64,000 nt of DNA, from positions 25,986-89,985 of the forward strand of contig NZ_JYNH01000007.1 of assembly GCF_000960765.1 (NCBI RefSeq), given 5' to 3'. Positions 35,467 through 45,626 of this stretch are shown here, in pieces; position 1 is the stretch's first letter, and every line of letters begins with the position of its first letter. This DNA is from Desulfosporosinus sp. I2 (GTDB lineage Bacteria; Bacillota; Desulfitobacteriia; Desulfitobacteriales; Desulfitobacteriaceae). Made by a program: the position numbers and the translations under genes. The notes beneath the pieces are model-generated. The model was not told where the DNA came from and did no database searches. It saw only the letters and a program-made list of their open reading frames with translations.

Positions 35467-38025
35467 TTATTTCTTATAAGGCGTTCCTTGTAAAGGAAGA
35501 GATAATCTTAACTTACCATCGAACTTATAATAAGCTGACGCAACTGCAGGGGCAACCGGTATAGAAGCGATCTCTCCTACCCCTTTGGCACCATAAGCTA
35601 GCGGGGAGGAATTCTTTTCGATGATAACGGACTCAATTTCAGGCATTTCTGTCGAACGGAAAAGCCCTAGCTTCGCATACTTCACAGTCGGCACGCCTTT
35701 GTTGAGTGGGAAATCCTCGCGTAGAGCATACCCTAATCCCATGGCAACTCCGCCTTCGATCTGTCCTTCTATGGCTCTTGGATTGATCGCCCGACCCACA
35801 TCGTGGGCAGCGACAACTTTTTCAACAATTCCCTGTTCATTTAATAAAACAACATGAGTTGCATAACTATAAGCCACATGGCTAATCGGATTCGGTTTAT
35901 CTGAATCCATCGGATCCGTCACCCCTAAATATTCACCATCAAACTCATAGCCCTCTAATTCTTCGAACGTTGATTTATGCAAGGCTTGTTGTAATTTAAG
36001 CGCGGCTTGACGCACCGCCTCACCACTAAACATGGTCTGGCGCGATGCAGTCGTTGTACCAGAATTGGGAGTCAAAAATGTATCAGGAGCCCCTACGTCA
36101 ATCTGATGAATGGGTAAACCAGTGGCCTCATTGACAATCTGGGTTGCAATCGTGGCAAAGCCTTGACCTATACAAGCAGCACTAGTAAGTACCAAAGCTT
36201 TTCCATTCAGAATCTTGAGTTTTACCCGACCAGTATCAGGGAGGCCCACTCCAATCCCGGTATTTTTCATAGCACATGCAATTCCTGCGGCATGAGGGTG
36301 AGATTCATAGACTTCACGGACCGCCCGGAGAGTTTCTTTAATCGCTGTCCCCTCATCCGTGATCTGTCCCGTAGAATTAACCATTCCCGGTTCCAAAGCG
36401 TTGATATAGCGAATTTGCCAAGGGGAAATTCCAACCTTTTCAGCCAAAAGATCCATGTTCATTTCAGCGGCAAAGGACGCTTGTGGAACACCGAAGCCCC
36501 TAAAAGCTCCTGCTGGAGGATTATTGGTATAAACACAAAGCCCAGTAATATCGACATTTGTTAACTGATAAGGACCGCTGGCATGAGTACAGGCCCGTTG
36601 CAAAACAGCTGTTCCCAAGGAAGCATAAGCACCTGTATCCGCCACAATCTTAGCAACCATCACCGTTAGCTTTCCATCTGCATCACAACCGGTTGTGATT
36701 TCTAATTCCATGGCATGTCGCTTCGGATGTACTAAAATACTTTCTTGACGGGTAAACGTCAGTTTGACAGGTTTTTTTGTTTTCATAGCCAACAGCGCAG
36801 CATGATGCTGAACGCTTAAATCTTCTTTGCCACCAAATCCTCCACCCACCAATTTGCTTATCACGCGAACTTTATCCGCGGGTAGTCCGAGCATAGCCAT
36901 AATTCCATGTTGGTCATCGTAGACACTTTGGTCCCCAACATAGATGGTAATTCCCCCATCTTCCTGAGGGATCGCCAAAGCACTTTCGGGCTCCATAAAG
37001 GCATGTTCCGTGGGTGGAGTCGAATAGTGATTCGTGACTACATGGGCAGATTTGGCTAATTCTTCTTGAGGATTTCCTCTGAAGATTTTAGTGGTGCTCA
37101 AAAGATTTCCTTTAGGATGAATCTTGGGAGCTTGATCCGCTAGGGCTTCTGTGGGACTGAGTATCGGTTCCAATTCCTCGTACTCCACTTTAATTAAGGC
37201 CACAGCCTCCCGAGCTTGTTTTTTAGTTTGGGCAGCAACTAACGCGATCGCATCTCCAATATAACGGGTTTCTTGGCCGATAGAAACTAAGGTCGGCCAA
37301 TCATGGAATATATGACCGTGATCATGGTCTCCAGGAATATCCTCAGCCGTTAAAACAGCTTCCACACCAAGATAAGCGCGCGCTGCAGTAATATCAATCC
37401 CTTTGACAATCGCACGTGGATAGGGAGTCCTAAGAACGGCAGCATACAACATCCCCTCGACATGCATATCATCCACATATTCTCCCGTTCCCATGGCCTT
37501 TTCGCGAGCATCTACACGGTGCAAATTAGTTCCGATTCCTGCACCAGGCTGCGTGAGAGACTTAGGATGAAGTTCTCCCCTTAAAACCCGAGCCGCTAAG
37601 GAAATACCTAGTTCAATTTTTACATACCCGGTGCAACGACATATATTGCCACGTATACTCTGCTTTATTTCCTGGGTTGTCGGATTAGGGGTCTTATCAA
37701 GTAAGGCTTTAGCACTAATAATCATCCCTGGAATGCAGAAGCCACATTGAACCGCCCCAGCTTCCGCAAATGCCCAAGTATAGGTATCCTTTTCCCGTTC
37801 GGATAACCCTTCCACCGTCAGAAGTTTCTTGTCAGAGGCTTTCGCCACCGTTAATAAGCAAGCTCGCATTGCTTTACCATCAACCAGCAACATGCAAGCA
37901 CCACAAGCCCCTTCTCCGCACCCATTTTTCAGAGAAGTAACCTGTGCTTCGTCACGCAAAAAATCCAGTAGATTCATATCCTCTTGCACAGAGTAAACTG
38001 TGTTATTAATATCAATGTTATACAT
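35467..38025 (-). CDS. xdhD: XdhD-type fused [2Fe-2S]-molybdenum hydroxylase, probably selenium-dependent
   Basis: An 852-residue fusion. Residues 1-160 are a XdhC-type domain (CGEGACGACMLLV; CGFCIPGMIISAKALL; CRCTGYVKI); the rest is a full Moco subunit with hammerhead, GGGFGGKEDLSVQHHAALLAM and catalytic YGAKGVGEIASIP. The layout matches E. coli XdhD (YgfN), whose partners YgeW-Z and SsnA are here too. It has no FAD domain and may borrow an electron acceptor. I start at ATG 38025 (GTGAGGAAA box); it overlaps hyuA by 8 bases. Confidence 0.9.
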   Translation of the reverse strand: MYNIDINNTVYSVQEDMNLLDFLRDEAQVTSLKNGCGEGACGACMLLVDGKAMRACLLTVAKASDKKLLTVEGLSEREKDTYTWAFAEAGAVQCGFCIPGMIISAKALLDKTPNPTTQEIKQSIRGNICRCTGYVKIELGISLAARVLRGELHPKSLTQPGAGIGTNLHRVDAREKAMGTGEYVDDMHVEGMLYAAVLRTPYPRAIVKGIDITAARAYLGVEAVLTAEDIPGDHDHGHIFHDWPTLVSIGQETRYIGDAIALVAAQTKKQAREAVALIKVEYEELEPILSPTEALADQAPKIHPKGNLLSTTKIFRGNPQEELAKSAHVVTNHYSTPPTEHAFMEPESALAIPQEDGGITIYVGDQSVYDDQHGIMAMLGLPADKVRVISKLVGGGFGGKEDLSVQHHAALLAMKTKKPVKLTFTRQESILVHPKRHAMELEITTGCDADGKLTVMVAKIVADTGAYASLGTAVLQRACTHASGPYQLTNVDITGLCVYTNNPPAGAFRGFGVPQASFAAEMNMDLLAEKVGISPWQIRYINALEPGMVNSTGQITDEGTAIKETLRAVREVYESHPHAAGIACAMKNTGIGVGLPDTGRVKLKILNGKALVLTSAACIGQGFATIATQIVNEATGLPIHQIDVGAPDTFLTPNSGTTTASRQTMFSGEAVRQAALKLQQALHKSTFEELEGYEFDGEYLGVTDPMDSDKPNPISHVAYSYATHVVLLNEQGIVEKVVAAHDVGRAINPRAIEGQIEGGVAMGLGYALREDFPLNKGVPTVKYAKLGLFRSTEMPEIESVIIEKNSSPLAYGAKGVGEIASIPVAPAVASAYYKFDGKLRLSLPLQGTPYKK

Positions 38026-39421
38026 TTTCCTCACCCTTTCTCTTAAGGAATGGTTTACGGGATACATAGATTCCCAAGGGTTTATCTTCAACAAGCTGCC
38101 CATTCTGAACCACTAACTTGCCACGTAAAAATACGTGAGTGGCTTGACCGATTTGTTTGAACCCCTCGTAAGGAGTATAATCGACGTGCTGATGCAATGA
38201 ATCCACTGTAATGACGGACGAGATGCGAGGATCCCAGACTATTAAGTCTGCATCACTTCCCGGAGCAATCGTTCCTTTGCGAGGAAACAGTCCAAATAAC
38301 TTTGCTGCATTTGTAGAAGTTAGGGCCACGAATTCAGAAATTGATAGTTTTCCAGCCATAACCCCATAGGTATAGAGTAATCCCATCCTAGTTTCCACTC
38401 CAGGAGCTCCGTTGGGGATTTTACTAAAGTCGTTTAGGCCTAACTCCTTTTGTCCTTTGTAGTTAAAGGCACAATGATCCGTCGCCACCACATCTAAAAC
38501 CCCTGTTCGAAGACCTGACCACAAGGTTTTTTGATTTTCAATCGGTCGTAGGGGGGGAGAAATTACATACTTAGCACTGTTAAACCCTTCTAAGTCGTAA
38601 TAGCTGTTGTCGAGCAAAAGGTATTGAGGACAGGTTTCTGCGTAAACCTCATTTCCTTTCAACTTGGCGTTAGCCACAGCTTGGAGCGCTCCCTGATTGG
38701 TAAGATGGACTATATAAACAGGGGCATTTGCTATTTGGGCAAGGGTAATAACACGCACAGTCGCTTCCTCTTCCGCTTCTGGAGGTCGAGTTAACGGGTG
38801 ATATTTCGGAGACGTATTTCCTTGGGCAATAGCCTCATGGACTAAATCCTCGATGACATCTCCATTTTCACAATGAACACAAACTAAAGCTCCACTCTCT
38901 CCAGCCCGGCGCAAAGCTTGCAACAAAGCGCCATCATCCACTTGTAAGGTATTCTTATAGGCCATATATAGTTTAAAGGAGGGCACACCTTCTAATTGAA
39001 CTAAATCTGTAATCTCTCGTGAAATTTGTTGATTCCAATCTGTAATGGCCATATGAAAACCATAATCGACATAACACTTGCCCTCAGCTTTGGCATGCCA
39101 ATTTCCCAAAGCTTCTTTTAGGGATTCTCTTTTAAACTGAGTAGCAAAATCAAGGATGGTCGTTGTTCCGCCCAACAAAGCCGCTTTCGACCCCGTAAAA
39201 AAATCGTCCGAAGTAGAAAATGTCCCCATAGGCAGATCAAAGTGAGTATGCGGATCAATTCCACCTGGAAATAAAAAGCAGCCATCCACATCTATTGCCT
39301 GATCTCCAGGTTGCTTGATCTCGTAGCCTATGGCTACAATTCTCTCGCCTTCAATGCGGACGTCTGCTTGATACATATCTGCAGCCGTAACAATCGTTCC
39401 ACCGTGTAATACTATACCCAT
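38018..39421 (-). CDS. hyuA: Dihydropyrimidinase/hydantoinase (HyuA/YgeZ)
   Basis: A 467-residue cyclic amidohydrolase: FPGGIDPHTHFDLPMGT (metal site), FKLYMAYKN with the carbamylated lysine, CVHCENGDV, YIVHLTNQGALQ and DVVATDHCAF. It hydrolyses cyclic amides such as hydantoins, dihydropyrimidines or allantoin-like intermediates; in this cluster a purine ring-opening product is likely. The start ATG 39421 has AGGAG 8 bases upstream. It overlaps xdhD by 8 bases. Confidence 0.9.
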   Translation of the reverse strand: MGIVLHGGTIVTAADMYQADVRIEGERIVAIGYEIKQPGDQAIDVDGCFLFPGGIDPHTHFDLPMGTFSTSDDFFTGSKAALLGGTTTILDFATQFKRESLKEALGNWHAKAEGKCYVDYGFHMAITDWNQQISREITDLVQLEGVPSFKLYMAYKNTLQVDDGALLQALRRAGESGALVCVHCENGDVIEDLVHEAIAQGNTSPKYHPLTRPPEAEEEATVRVITLAQIANAPVYIVHLTNQGALQAVANAKLKGNEVYAETCPQYLLLDNSYYDLEGFNSAKYVISPPLRPIENQKTLWSGLRTGVLDVVATDHCAFNYKGQKELGLNDFSKIPNGAPGVETRMGLLYTYGVMAGKLSISEFVALTSTNAAKLFGLFPRKGTIAPGSDADLIVWDPRISSVITVDSLHQHVDYTPYEGFKQIGQATHVFLRGKLVVQNGQLVEDKPLGIYVSRKPFLKRKGEENV

Positions 39422-39436
39422 GTTCATTTCTCCTTT

Positions 39437-39560
39437 GCGATGCATGAAGTGCGATGCGCGATGCGCGATGCGTCAACATCGGACTTATAATTCCAACTCC
39501 CGAACCTTTAGACCTTATTCTCGGATTTCAGACTTCGCACCTCGAACCTCGAACCTCAAC
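39437..39560. repeat. GC-rich short repeats in the hyuA-arcC gap
   Basis: GCGATGC-type units recur in tandem (about 39437-39470) and CCTCGAAC units at about 39540-39560. The 356-base gap between hyuA and arcC otherwise shows only the hairpin at 39732-39763; no gene or known RNA seen. Confidence 0.65.
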
Positions 39561-39731
39561 GCAGAGCACTTCCCAATCAGCCATTCCAGAGTACTGATTC
39601 CGTATCTTAAAAAACCACGTACTCTTTTATATTCCATGAACCTATTCAATTTTTCTCGAAATTGATCTCTCTCTACTTATCCAATTCTACGTTCCCTACT
39701 TAATCTAATAACTAGAACTAAATAGGAACTT

Positions 39732-39763
39732 ACTTGAGATGGAGTTTTAGCTCCATCTCAAGT
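39732..39763. terminator. Hairpin after arcC
   Basis: ACTTGAGATGGAG (39732-39744) pairs perfectly with CTCCATCTCAAGT (39751-39763), 15 bases beyond the arcC stop on the minus strand; weak T-run, so partial terminator or mRNA-end stabiliser. Confidence 0.65.
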
Positions 39764-39777
39764 CTTGTTATAGACGT

Positions 39778-40728
39778 TTAGGCGAAAATATGGGTCCCGG
39801 TCTTTCCTGCAACAGCCTCTTCTAACGACTCTGGGTTAGTAATGATCGCTTCTTTTCCGCCATTTTCCAAAAAGCTAATCACAGCTTGAATTTTCGGGAG
39901 CATGCTTCCAGGAGCAAAATGGTTCTCCGACACATATTGTTTTAGTTCCGCTAATGTCACCTTGTCAAGAGCCTTTTCATTAGGTTTACCGTAGTTTAAA
40001 TAAACGGTTGGTACGCCCGTTGAAATAATTAACAAGTCTGCCTTAATATCCGAGGCCAAAAGACTCGTCGCAAAATCTTTATCGATTACCGCATCGACAC
40101 CCTGCAACATGCCGTCCGCACGTTTAACCACAGGAATACCGCCGCCACCCACACTAATAACACAATAACCATCGCGTACGAGCTTGTTGATAACTTCTTT
40201 TTCGACAATCTCTTGCGGTTGAGGGGAGGCTACCATCCGACGATACCCTCGACCAGCATCTTCAATCATTACCCACGATGGGTTAGCCTTTTGAATTTGC
40301 TCCGTCTGCTCCTTACTGTAAAATGAGCCAATAGGTTTAGTCGGTTTTTGAAAGGCTGGATCATTTTCCGCAACGACTACTTGTGTCACAACCGTGACTG
40401 CAGTTTTATCCATGCCCCTTTTTCGGAATTCATTATCCATAGCTTGCTGAATTTGGTAACCGATTGCCCCTTGGGTATCTGCCCCGCAGCTGACCAACGG
40501 TACCTGATGCATTGCTGCAACATCCTTCGCAATTTCCGACCTTCGTAAGATAAACCCAACTTGTGGACCATTGCCATGCGTTACAATGACTTCATAGCCC
40601 TGACTGATCATTCCTACAATATGCTTAGCTGTTTCTACGACAGCCTGATATTGATCCTCAACGGACTCATGCGCGTTATCACGAATCAGAGAATTTCCAC
40701 CGATGGCTACTACAGCTAATGTACTCAC
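39778..40728 (-). CDS. arcC: Carbamate kinase
   Basis: A 316-residue enzyme making ATP from carbamoyl phosphate and ADP. Motifs: VAIGGNSLIRD at the N-terminus, VTHGNGPQVGFILRRSE, SVGGGGIPVV and AVIDKDFATSLLASDI. It starts 2 bases after ygeW ends. With YgeW it would give the pathway's substrate-level ATP; no arginine deiminase is present, which supports a purine rather than arginine source. Confidence 0.95.
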   Translation of the reverse strand: MSTLAVVAIGGNSLIRDNAHESVEDQYQAVVETAKHIVGMISQGYEVIVTHGNGPQVGFILRRSEIAKDVAAMHQVPLVSCGADTQGAIGYQIQQAMDNEFRKRGMDKTAVTVVTQVVVAENDPAFQKPTKPIGSFYSKEQTEQIQKANPSWVMIEDAGRGYRRMVASPQPQEIVEKEVINKLVRDGYCVISVGGGGIPVVKRADGMLQGVDAVIDKDFATSLLASDIKADLLIISTGVPTVYLNYGKPNEKALDKVTLAELKQYVSENHFAPGSMLPKIQAVISFLENGGKEAIITNPESLEEAVAGKTGTHIFA

Positions 40729-40730
40729 TA

Positions 40731-41735
40731 TTATTTTCCACCTACCAACAGGGTCATAACAGCTTTAGCTGTATGCAAACGGTTTTCAGCAGCATCATAA
40801 GCAATGGAATGTGGGCCGTCAATAACAGAATCCTCAACTTCATTGTTACGGTCAGCAGGCAGTGCATGCATATACATTACATCTTTGCTAGCCGTAGCCA
40901 TTTTGGCTTCCGTGCACTTCCAGCTCTTATTTGCAATAAGAGCATCATCAATAACTTTAGTTGCGCCCGCAGCAGAAGCACCAGTTTGGTCAGTAACCCA
41001 GTTACCCCAGCTTTTTGGAATAACGATATCTGCATCTTTATACGCTGCAGCTTCGTCATGAGTAATTGTCAGAGTACCACCATGCTTCTCAGCATTTGCT
41101 TTAGCTTGAGAAATAACCCACTCAGGAAGCTCCCAACCTTTTGGATAAGCCAACCATACATCCATACCATAACGAGGGAAGAGAAGAACTTGGGTTACAG
41201 GCACTGAAATCGGTTTCTTGTGGCTCTCAGCATACGCCCAAATGATTGAAATCTTTTTACGACGCAAATCAGGAAGTTTCTCCTTAATCGTCAGTAAATC
41301 TGCTAAACCTTGGAATGGATGATAAAGGTCATCCTGCAAGTTCATGATCGGAGCTGACGACCATTTAGCCATCTCGTTCAAGTAGACATTACCTCTACCC
41401 CAGTTGCAATAACGGCAAGCAATCATGTGTCCAAAACGTGAAAGGATAATCGCTGTATCCTTCGCAGTCTCACCATGTGCAACCTGCATTGTGCTGGAAT
41501 CCAAGAATCCTGCATGACCACCCAATTGAGCCATACCAGCTTCCATCGAGTTTCTGGTCCGAGTGGATTGCTCGAAGAACATCAAAAAGCCCGTTTTGTT
41601 ATGAAGATAATTAGTATCTTCACCCATTGCAAACTTTCTCTTAAGATCTAAAGAAACATCAAGCATTGTGTCTATTTCTTCTTTAGTAAAGTCCTCTAAG
41701 TTAATAAAATGTCTTCCTCTAAATACTGTATTCAT
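40731..41735 (-). CDS. ygeW: Knotted carbamoyltransferase YgeW
   Basis: A 334-residue carbamoyltransferase. The carbamoyl-phosphate loop reads FEQSTRTRNSMEAGMAQLGG (core STRTR), HPFQGLADLLTI is the second motif, and MHALPADRN holds the third. These differ from OTCase and ATCase in the amino-acid loop and mark the YgeW type, whose substrate is not settled. In this cluster it probably works in the phosphorolytic direction, giving carbamoyl phosphate to ArcC. Confidence 0.9.
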   Translation of the reverse strand: MNTVFRGRHFINLEDFTKEEIDTMLDVSLDLKRKFAMGEDTNYLHNKTGFLMFFEQSTRTRNSMEAGMAQLGGHAGFLDSSTMQVAHGETAKDTAIILSRFGHMIACRYCNWGRGNVYLNEMAKWSSAPIMNLQDDLYHPFQGLADLLTIKEKLPDLRRKKISIIWAYAESHKKPISVPVTQVLLFPRYGMDVWLAYPKGWELPEWVISQAKANAEKHGGTLTITHDEAAAYKDADIVIPKSWGNWVTDQTGASAAGATKVIDDALIANKSWKCTEAKMATASKDVMYMHALPADRNNEVEDSVIDGPHSIAYDAAENRLHTAKAVMTLLVGGK

Positions 41736-41814
41736 TTATTATTCCTCCAATATTTTTTTACTTTATTTACAGTAGCCAATAAAGCTACAAACTTGTTAAT
41801 TTATCTCAACAAGT

Positions 41815-42183
41815 CAACGTCCGTAGTAACCTCCGCGGTAACCTCCGAAGTAACCGAAGGTTACACAGCAGGAGCGCAGTAGCGTTAACCGAAGGTCAAC
41901 GCCGAATCGCGACAACCCCCCCGTCGTCCCCAGCCAGGCGGGGCGTTATTACAGAGTGAGCACGTTAGTGGAGTTGCGTTAAACGGAGGTTAGTGCTGAG
42001 GCGTGAAGAAACGTCGAGGTTGACTTGCAGAAAGCTAGGAGGTTTCGACGTTTTAGCCTGAGTGCTGACCGGAGTAGCAACGGAACGTGTACGATCGGCG
42101 TAATCACGACTCGCCCCGTTTTAGCCTCAGCTTTGACCGGAGTAGCGACGGAACGTGTGCGACCGGCGTAATCACGCCTCGCC
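41815..42183. repeat. GC-rich repeat block between ygeW and ygeY
   Basis: This 448-base gap contains no gene. Two direct copies of about 68 bases (42050-42117 and 42118-42183) share GACCGGAGTAGC, ACGGAACGTGT and CGGCGTAATCACG. A region at 41815-41900 repeats GTAACCTCCG and its complement CGAAGGTTAC. Base composition is well above the flanks. Possibly a dispersed palindromic element or a structured mRNA spacer. Confidence 0.75.
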
Positions 42184-43428
42184 CTACTTAATCTCTACTA
42201 AATTCTCCGTATCCTTCGGCATCTTATCAGCATACTCCTTAACATAAATGCTTGGAATTGCTGCATACATAGCTGCGCAATCAACCAATTCCTTTTTCCA
42301 GGTCCGCTCATTTGGAGCATGTGCTTGGTCCTCATGTCCTGGTCCAAAACCGATACAAGGAATTCCATAACGTCCCATGATAGAAACACCATTTGTCGAG
42401 AATGTCCACTTGTCTACCACTGGATCTTTACCAAATAATCCTTTGTAAGCATCTTCTAGAGTGCTGGTTACTGGATGTCCCTCTTCGATGAGCCAGGTTG
42501 GGAAATAGCATTCTGTCGGGTAAACAAGGTTAGTATAGGATGGTCTATCATACATATACATCGTAACTTCTGCGCCAGCGGCTTTTACAGACGGAAGGTT
42601 TTTAATTTGTTGAACAGCATACTCCCATGATTCTCCGGCAGTTAAGCGACGATCGACGGAAATCCAGCAACTATCTGCAACTGCACAGCGAGAAGGGGAA
42701 GTGTGGAAGATTTCCGAAACAGTCAAGCTACCTTTACCGAGAAACGGATGGTCGATGAGGTTTTCGTGTAAGCTGCGAAGCTCTTGTAAAATCGGTGCCA
42801 TTTTATAAATTGCATTGTCGCCACGTTCTGGTGCAGAACCATGACAGCTAACTCCTTTTGTCATGACCTTGATTTCCATCCGGCCACGATGTCCACGATA
42901 AATCTTTCCATCGGTTGGTTCAGTAATAACAACAAATTCGGGTACTAGCTTGTCTTCTTTGATAATGTACTGCCAGCATAATCCGTCACAATCTTCTTCC
43001 TGTACAGAACCAACAACCACCAAAGTGTATTCGCCTTCCATGCCAAGATCCTTGATAATCTTACCAGCATAAACCATTGATGCCATACCACCGATTTGGT
43101 CAGAGGCACCTCGGCCAATAATGATCTCATCATCTTCAAAACCTTTATATGGGTCATACTGCCAATTTTCCAGGCTCCCAACGCCCACCGTGTCAATATG
43201 TGCATCCATAGCAATTAAGTGTTTACCATGGCCGATATAACCAAGAATGTTACCCTGTGGGTCAATCTCAACTTTATCAAAGCCGACTTTTTCCATCTCT
43301 TCCTTGATGCGAAGTACTGTCCCTTTTTCATCACAGCTTTCCCCAGGGATAGCGATAAGATCTCTTAAAAATCGACTCATATCAGGTTCATATTTTTGGG
43401 CCAGTTCAAGAACTTTTTTAAATTCCAT
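42184..43428 (-). CDS. ygeY: YgeY, M20-family hydrolase of the selenium/purine cluster
   Basis: A 414-residue zinc peptidase-fold enzyme: [10 protein letters not shown] (metal), [26 protein letters not shown] catalytic glutamate region and [14 protein letters not shown]. It matches the YgeY family (selenium-metabolism hydrolase), probably cleaving an amide of a purine-derived intermediate. I start at ATG 43428, though AAAGGGGAA is about 11 bases upstream; the longer frame to 43539 would run into the sigma-54 promoter. First gene of the ygeY-ygeW-arcC-hyuA-xdhD string. Confidence 0.9.
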   Translation of the reverse strand: MEFKKVLELAQKYEPDMSRFLRDLIAIPGESCDEKGTVLRIKEEMEKVGFDKVEIDPQGNILGYIGHGKHLIAMDAHIDTVGVGSLENWQYDPYKGFEDDEIIIGRGASDQIGGMASMVYAGKIIKDLGMEGEYTLVVVGSVQEEDCDGLCWQYIIKEDKLVPEFVVITEPTDGKIYRGHRGRMEIKVMTKGVSCHGSAPERGDNAIYKMAPILQELRSLHENLIDHPFLGKGSLTVSEIFHTSPSRCAVADSCWISVDRRLTAGESWEYAVQQIKNLPSVKAAGAEVTMYMYDRPSYTNLVYPTECYFPTWLIEEGHPVTSTLEDAYKGLFGKDPVVDKWTFSTNGVSIMGRYGIPCIGFGPGHEDQAHAPNERTWKKELVDCAAMYAAIPSIYVKEYADKMPKDTENLVEIK

Positions 43429-43500
43429 GTTTAAATAAATTCCCCTTTCGCTACGTTTGATATTATGAAACAGTGTAATCATCGTTCGGAGATTATATAT

Positions 43501-43516
43501 TGCAAATTCTATGCCA
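43501..43516 (-). promoter_or_regulatory. Sigma-54 promoter of ygeY
   Basis: Minus strand reads TGGCATAGAATTTGCA: the -24 GG and -12 GC are 12 bases apart, as in the TGGCAC-N5-TTGCW consensus. It is about 75 bases before the ygeY ATG and downstream of the enhancer palindromes. Confidence 0.85.
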
Positions 43517-43589
43517 AACCTTGCTTTTACTCTTAACATTCTTTTTTAGCTTGTTTACTACCTTATTTCCTTTAACCATTATTCTGCTC

Positions 43590-43624
43590 CTTTTATCACG
43601 TCTCAAATTGAGACGTGATAAAAG
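43590..43624. promoter_or_regulatory. Enhancer palindrome (UAS) for the sigma-54 activator
   Basis: Two perfect 17-bp arms meet at a single central base (43607). The core is GTCTCAAATTGAGAC (43600-43614). It lies about 75-110 bases upstream of the sigma-54 promoter, the usual distance for activator hexamer sites. Confidence 0.75.
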
Positions 43625-43680
43625 AGTAAAGGGGGCAATATTCTTTAAGTTAACCTTAATTTCCCCGATTTTTGCGTCCA

Positions 43681-43695
43681 GTCTCATTTTGATAC
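43681..43695. promoter_or_regulatory. Second enhancer half-conserved site
   Basis: GTCTCATTTTGATAC resembles the core of 43590-43624. Similar sequences occur before the permease (63838-63852, 63939-63952, 63959-63973). Confidence 0.6.
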
Positions 43696-43746
43696 ATTCG
43701 TCTATGTTTGAAACACCCTTTTAAGAGGATCTACCTGCAATTTAAA

Positions 43747-45510
43747 TTAGGAAAAGGTTTTACTTTCATCAATTTGGTATTCCTTAATCTTGCGATAGAG
43801 AGAGGCACGGCTAATCCCCAATAATTTTGCCACATCTTCCTTATGCCCTTCAGGATCAACCAGAGTTAAGGCTCTCATGATCGCATCCCGTTCTAAAAGT
43901 TTTAGATTTAAAGTTGAGCTAATGGAAGAGCTTTGTGGGTTAGATTTGGGTCCCTGTTTAATCCGTTTAGGCAACGTATCAGCAGTAATCATTCCCCCAG
44001 CTACCATTGTCACGCAATATTCAATGGCGTTACCCAGTTCACGGACATTGCCAGGCCAATCAAAATTAGACAAAAGCTCAATTGCTTCAGGTGTAATTCC
44101 GCTCACTTTCCTATCGGTAACGGTAGCATAATAATCCAGATAAAACTGAACCAAAATGGGTACATCCGCCAAACGTTCACGAAGTGGTGGAATCGTTAAG
44201 GGAATGACATTTAAACGATAATAAAGGTCTTCTCGAAACTCTCCCGTTTTCACCATATTATCGAGATCTCGGTGAGTAGCCGCAATAACCCGCACATCCA
44301 CTGGGGTAGAACGTGTGCTTCCTATACGCTCAACCCTTCTTTCTTGCAGTACTCTTAAGATCTTGACTTGTAAGTGGAGTGGCATGTCCCCTATTTCATC
44401 CAAAAAAATCGTCCCATTATGGGAAAGCTCAAATTTGCCCAGTTTGCCCCCTCGTTTGGCTCCCGTAAACGAACCTTCTTCATAGCCAAATAATTCACTT
44501 TCCAGTAAATTTTCAGGAATAGCTCCGCAATTAATCGCGATAAAGGCATGCCCTTTTCGAGTACTACTCTGGTGAATGGCACGAGCTAAAAGTTCCTTCC
44601 CCGTTCCGCTCTCCCCCTGAATTAAAAGGGTTGCTTTACTTGGAGCTACATGCAAAGCCATGGCCTTAAGTTCTTTCATCTTGGGAGAATCCCCGACAAT
44701 CTGAGAAAAATGCGTTTCTATCTCACTGACAGTAGCCGCTTTAACTAACTTTTTGATTTGCTGAATATCCTTCAGCGTAATAACTGCCCCTTCAATAACT
44801 CCATTATTTTTAATCGGCACTACGTCACAGTAGAGTTGTGTAGCGACCCTCTTTCCCTGAATTGGGCCAGAAAATGATTCCCCTTGTTCTACAGCAAGCC
44901 AAAGTTTTTTATTGTCCAATAATTGATATAAAACCTGTTCTTGTTGCGGATCAATATCCAGTAGTTTAGCAGCCAATGTATTAAAATGCGTCACTTGCTG
45001 TTGAGTGTTAATGAGTAAAATCCCATCATGCAAAAGATTCAGCACTGTAAGTAGTTGACTTGTGAGCAGTTTTTGCTCATGGTTCTGCTGATTTCCGATT
45101 ACTTTCCCGACAAGGAGTTCGGCCATTTTTTCTAAGAATAGCTGTAGAGATTGCTTATTATCCATCAGCCGTTTTGTTTGTTCCTCGCTGAAGCTTACTA
45201 AGCCAATCACTCCAATAATTTGATTCTCAGCTCGGATAGGGATGGCAACTTCTGCATACTCCACACAGTTTCCACGGCATGGACAAGGTTGACAGAGTTG
45301 ATTAAAGCCTGGATTGTCAATGATCACTGGCATTCCTGTCTTAATTACATGCCGGTAGACAAAACCATCATCCATTGCGCAACCACATCGGCTTTTATAT
45401 TTCCCTGTCCCGGCAACTCGAATGAGATCCGCATCCGCAATTTCCACTTCAATTTTTAGAGCTGCAGCGATGGCCTCTGCAGTTTGTTGAACTGTGCTCT
45501 TAAATGTCAC
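43747..45510 (-). CDS. ygeV: Sigma-54-dependent activator, YgeV-like
   Basis: A 587-residue enhancer-binding protein. Residues 1-140 form a GAF-like sensor with six cysteines (Cys42, 44, 73, 76, 78, 82; C-x2-C-x-C-x3-C), a PAS-like domain follows (about 150-260), then an AAA+ domain with Walker A GESGTGKE, sigma-54 loop GSFTGA (usually GAFTGA) and IFLDEIGDMP. The C-terminal HTH (DVAKLLGISRASLYRKI) is Fis-like. E. coli YgeV sits in the same ygeW-X-Y-Z cluster. It probably activates the TGGCA/TTGC promoters on both its sides. Confidence 0.92.
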   Translation of the reverse strand: MTFKSTVQQTAEAIAAALKIEVEIADADLIRVAGTGKYKSRCGCAMDDGFVYRHVIKTGMPVIIDNPGFNQLCQPCPCRGNCVEYAEVAIPIRAENQIIGVIGLVSFSEEQTKRLMDNKQSLQLFLEKMAELLVGKVIGNQQNHEQKLLTSQLLTVLNLLHDGILLINTQQQVTHFNTLAAKLLDIDPQQEQVLYQLLDNKKLWLAVEQGESFSGPIQGKRVATQLYCDVVPIKNNGVIEGAVITLKDIQQIKKLVKAATVSEIETHFSQIVGDSPKMKELKAMALHVAPSKATLLIQGESGTGKELLARAIHQSSTRKGHAFIAINCGAIPENLLESELFGYEEGSFTGAKRGGKLGKFELSHNGTIFLDEIGDMPLHLQVKILRVLQERRVERIGSTRSTPVDVRVIAATHRDLDNMVKTGEFREDLYYRLNVIPLTIPPLRERLADVPILVQFYLDYYATVTDRKVSGITPEAIELLSNFDWPGNVRELGNAIEYCVTMVAGGMITADTLPKRIKQGPKSNPQSSSISSTLNLKLLERDAIMRALTLVDPEGHKEDVAKLLGISRASLYRKIKEYQIDESKTFS

Positions 45511-45626
45511 GAAGGTGATACATTGCTTTACACCTCATATTATTTGCTATTAGTTGCATTATATACAACTATTGTCCCTTGTACCTACTTCTACCTGAAA
45601 CATTAAGAAAAAATAACTAACATTAA

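Noticed and set aside
40731..41735. Ornithine carbamoyltransferase of an arginine deiminase pathway.
   Set aside because: Motifs and neighbours fit YgeW, and no arcA is present.
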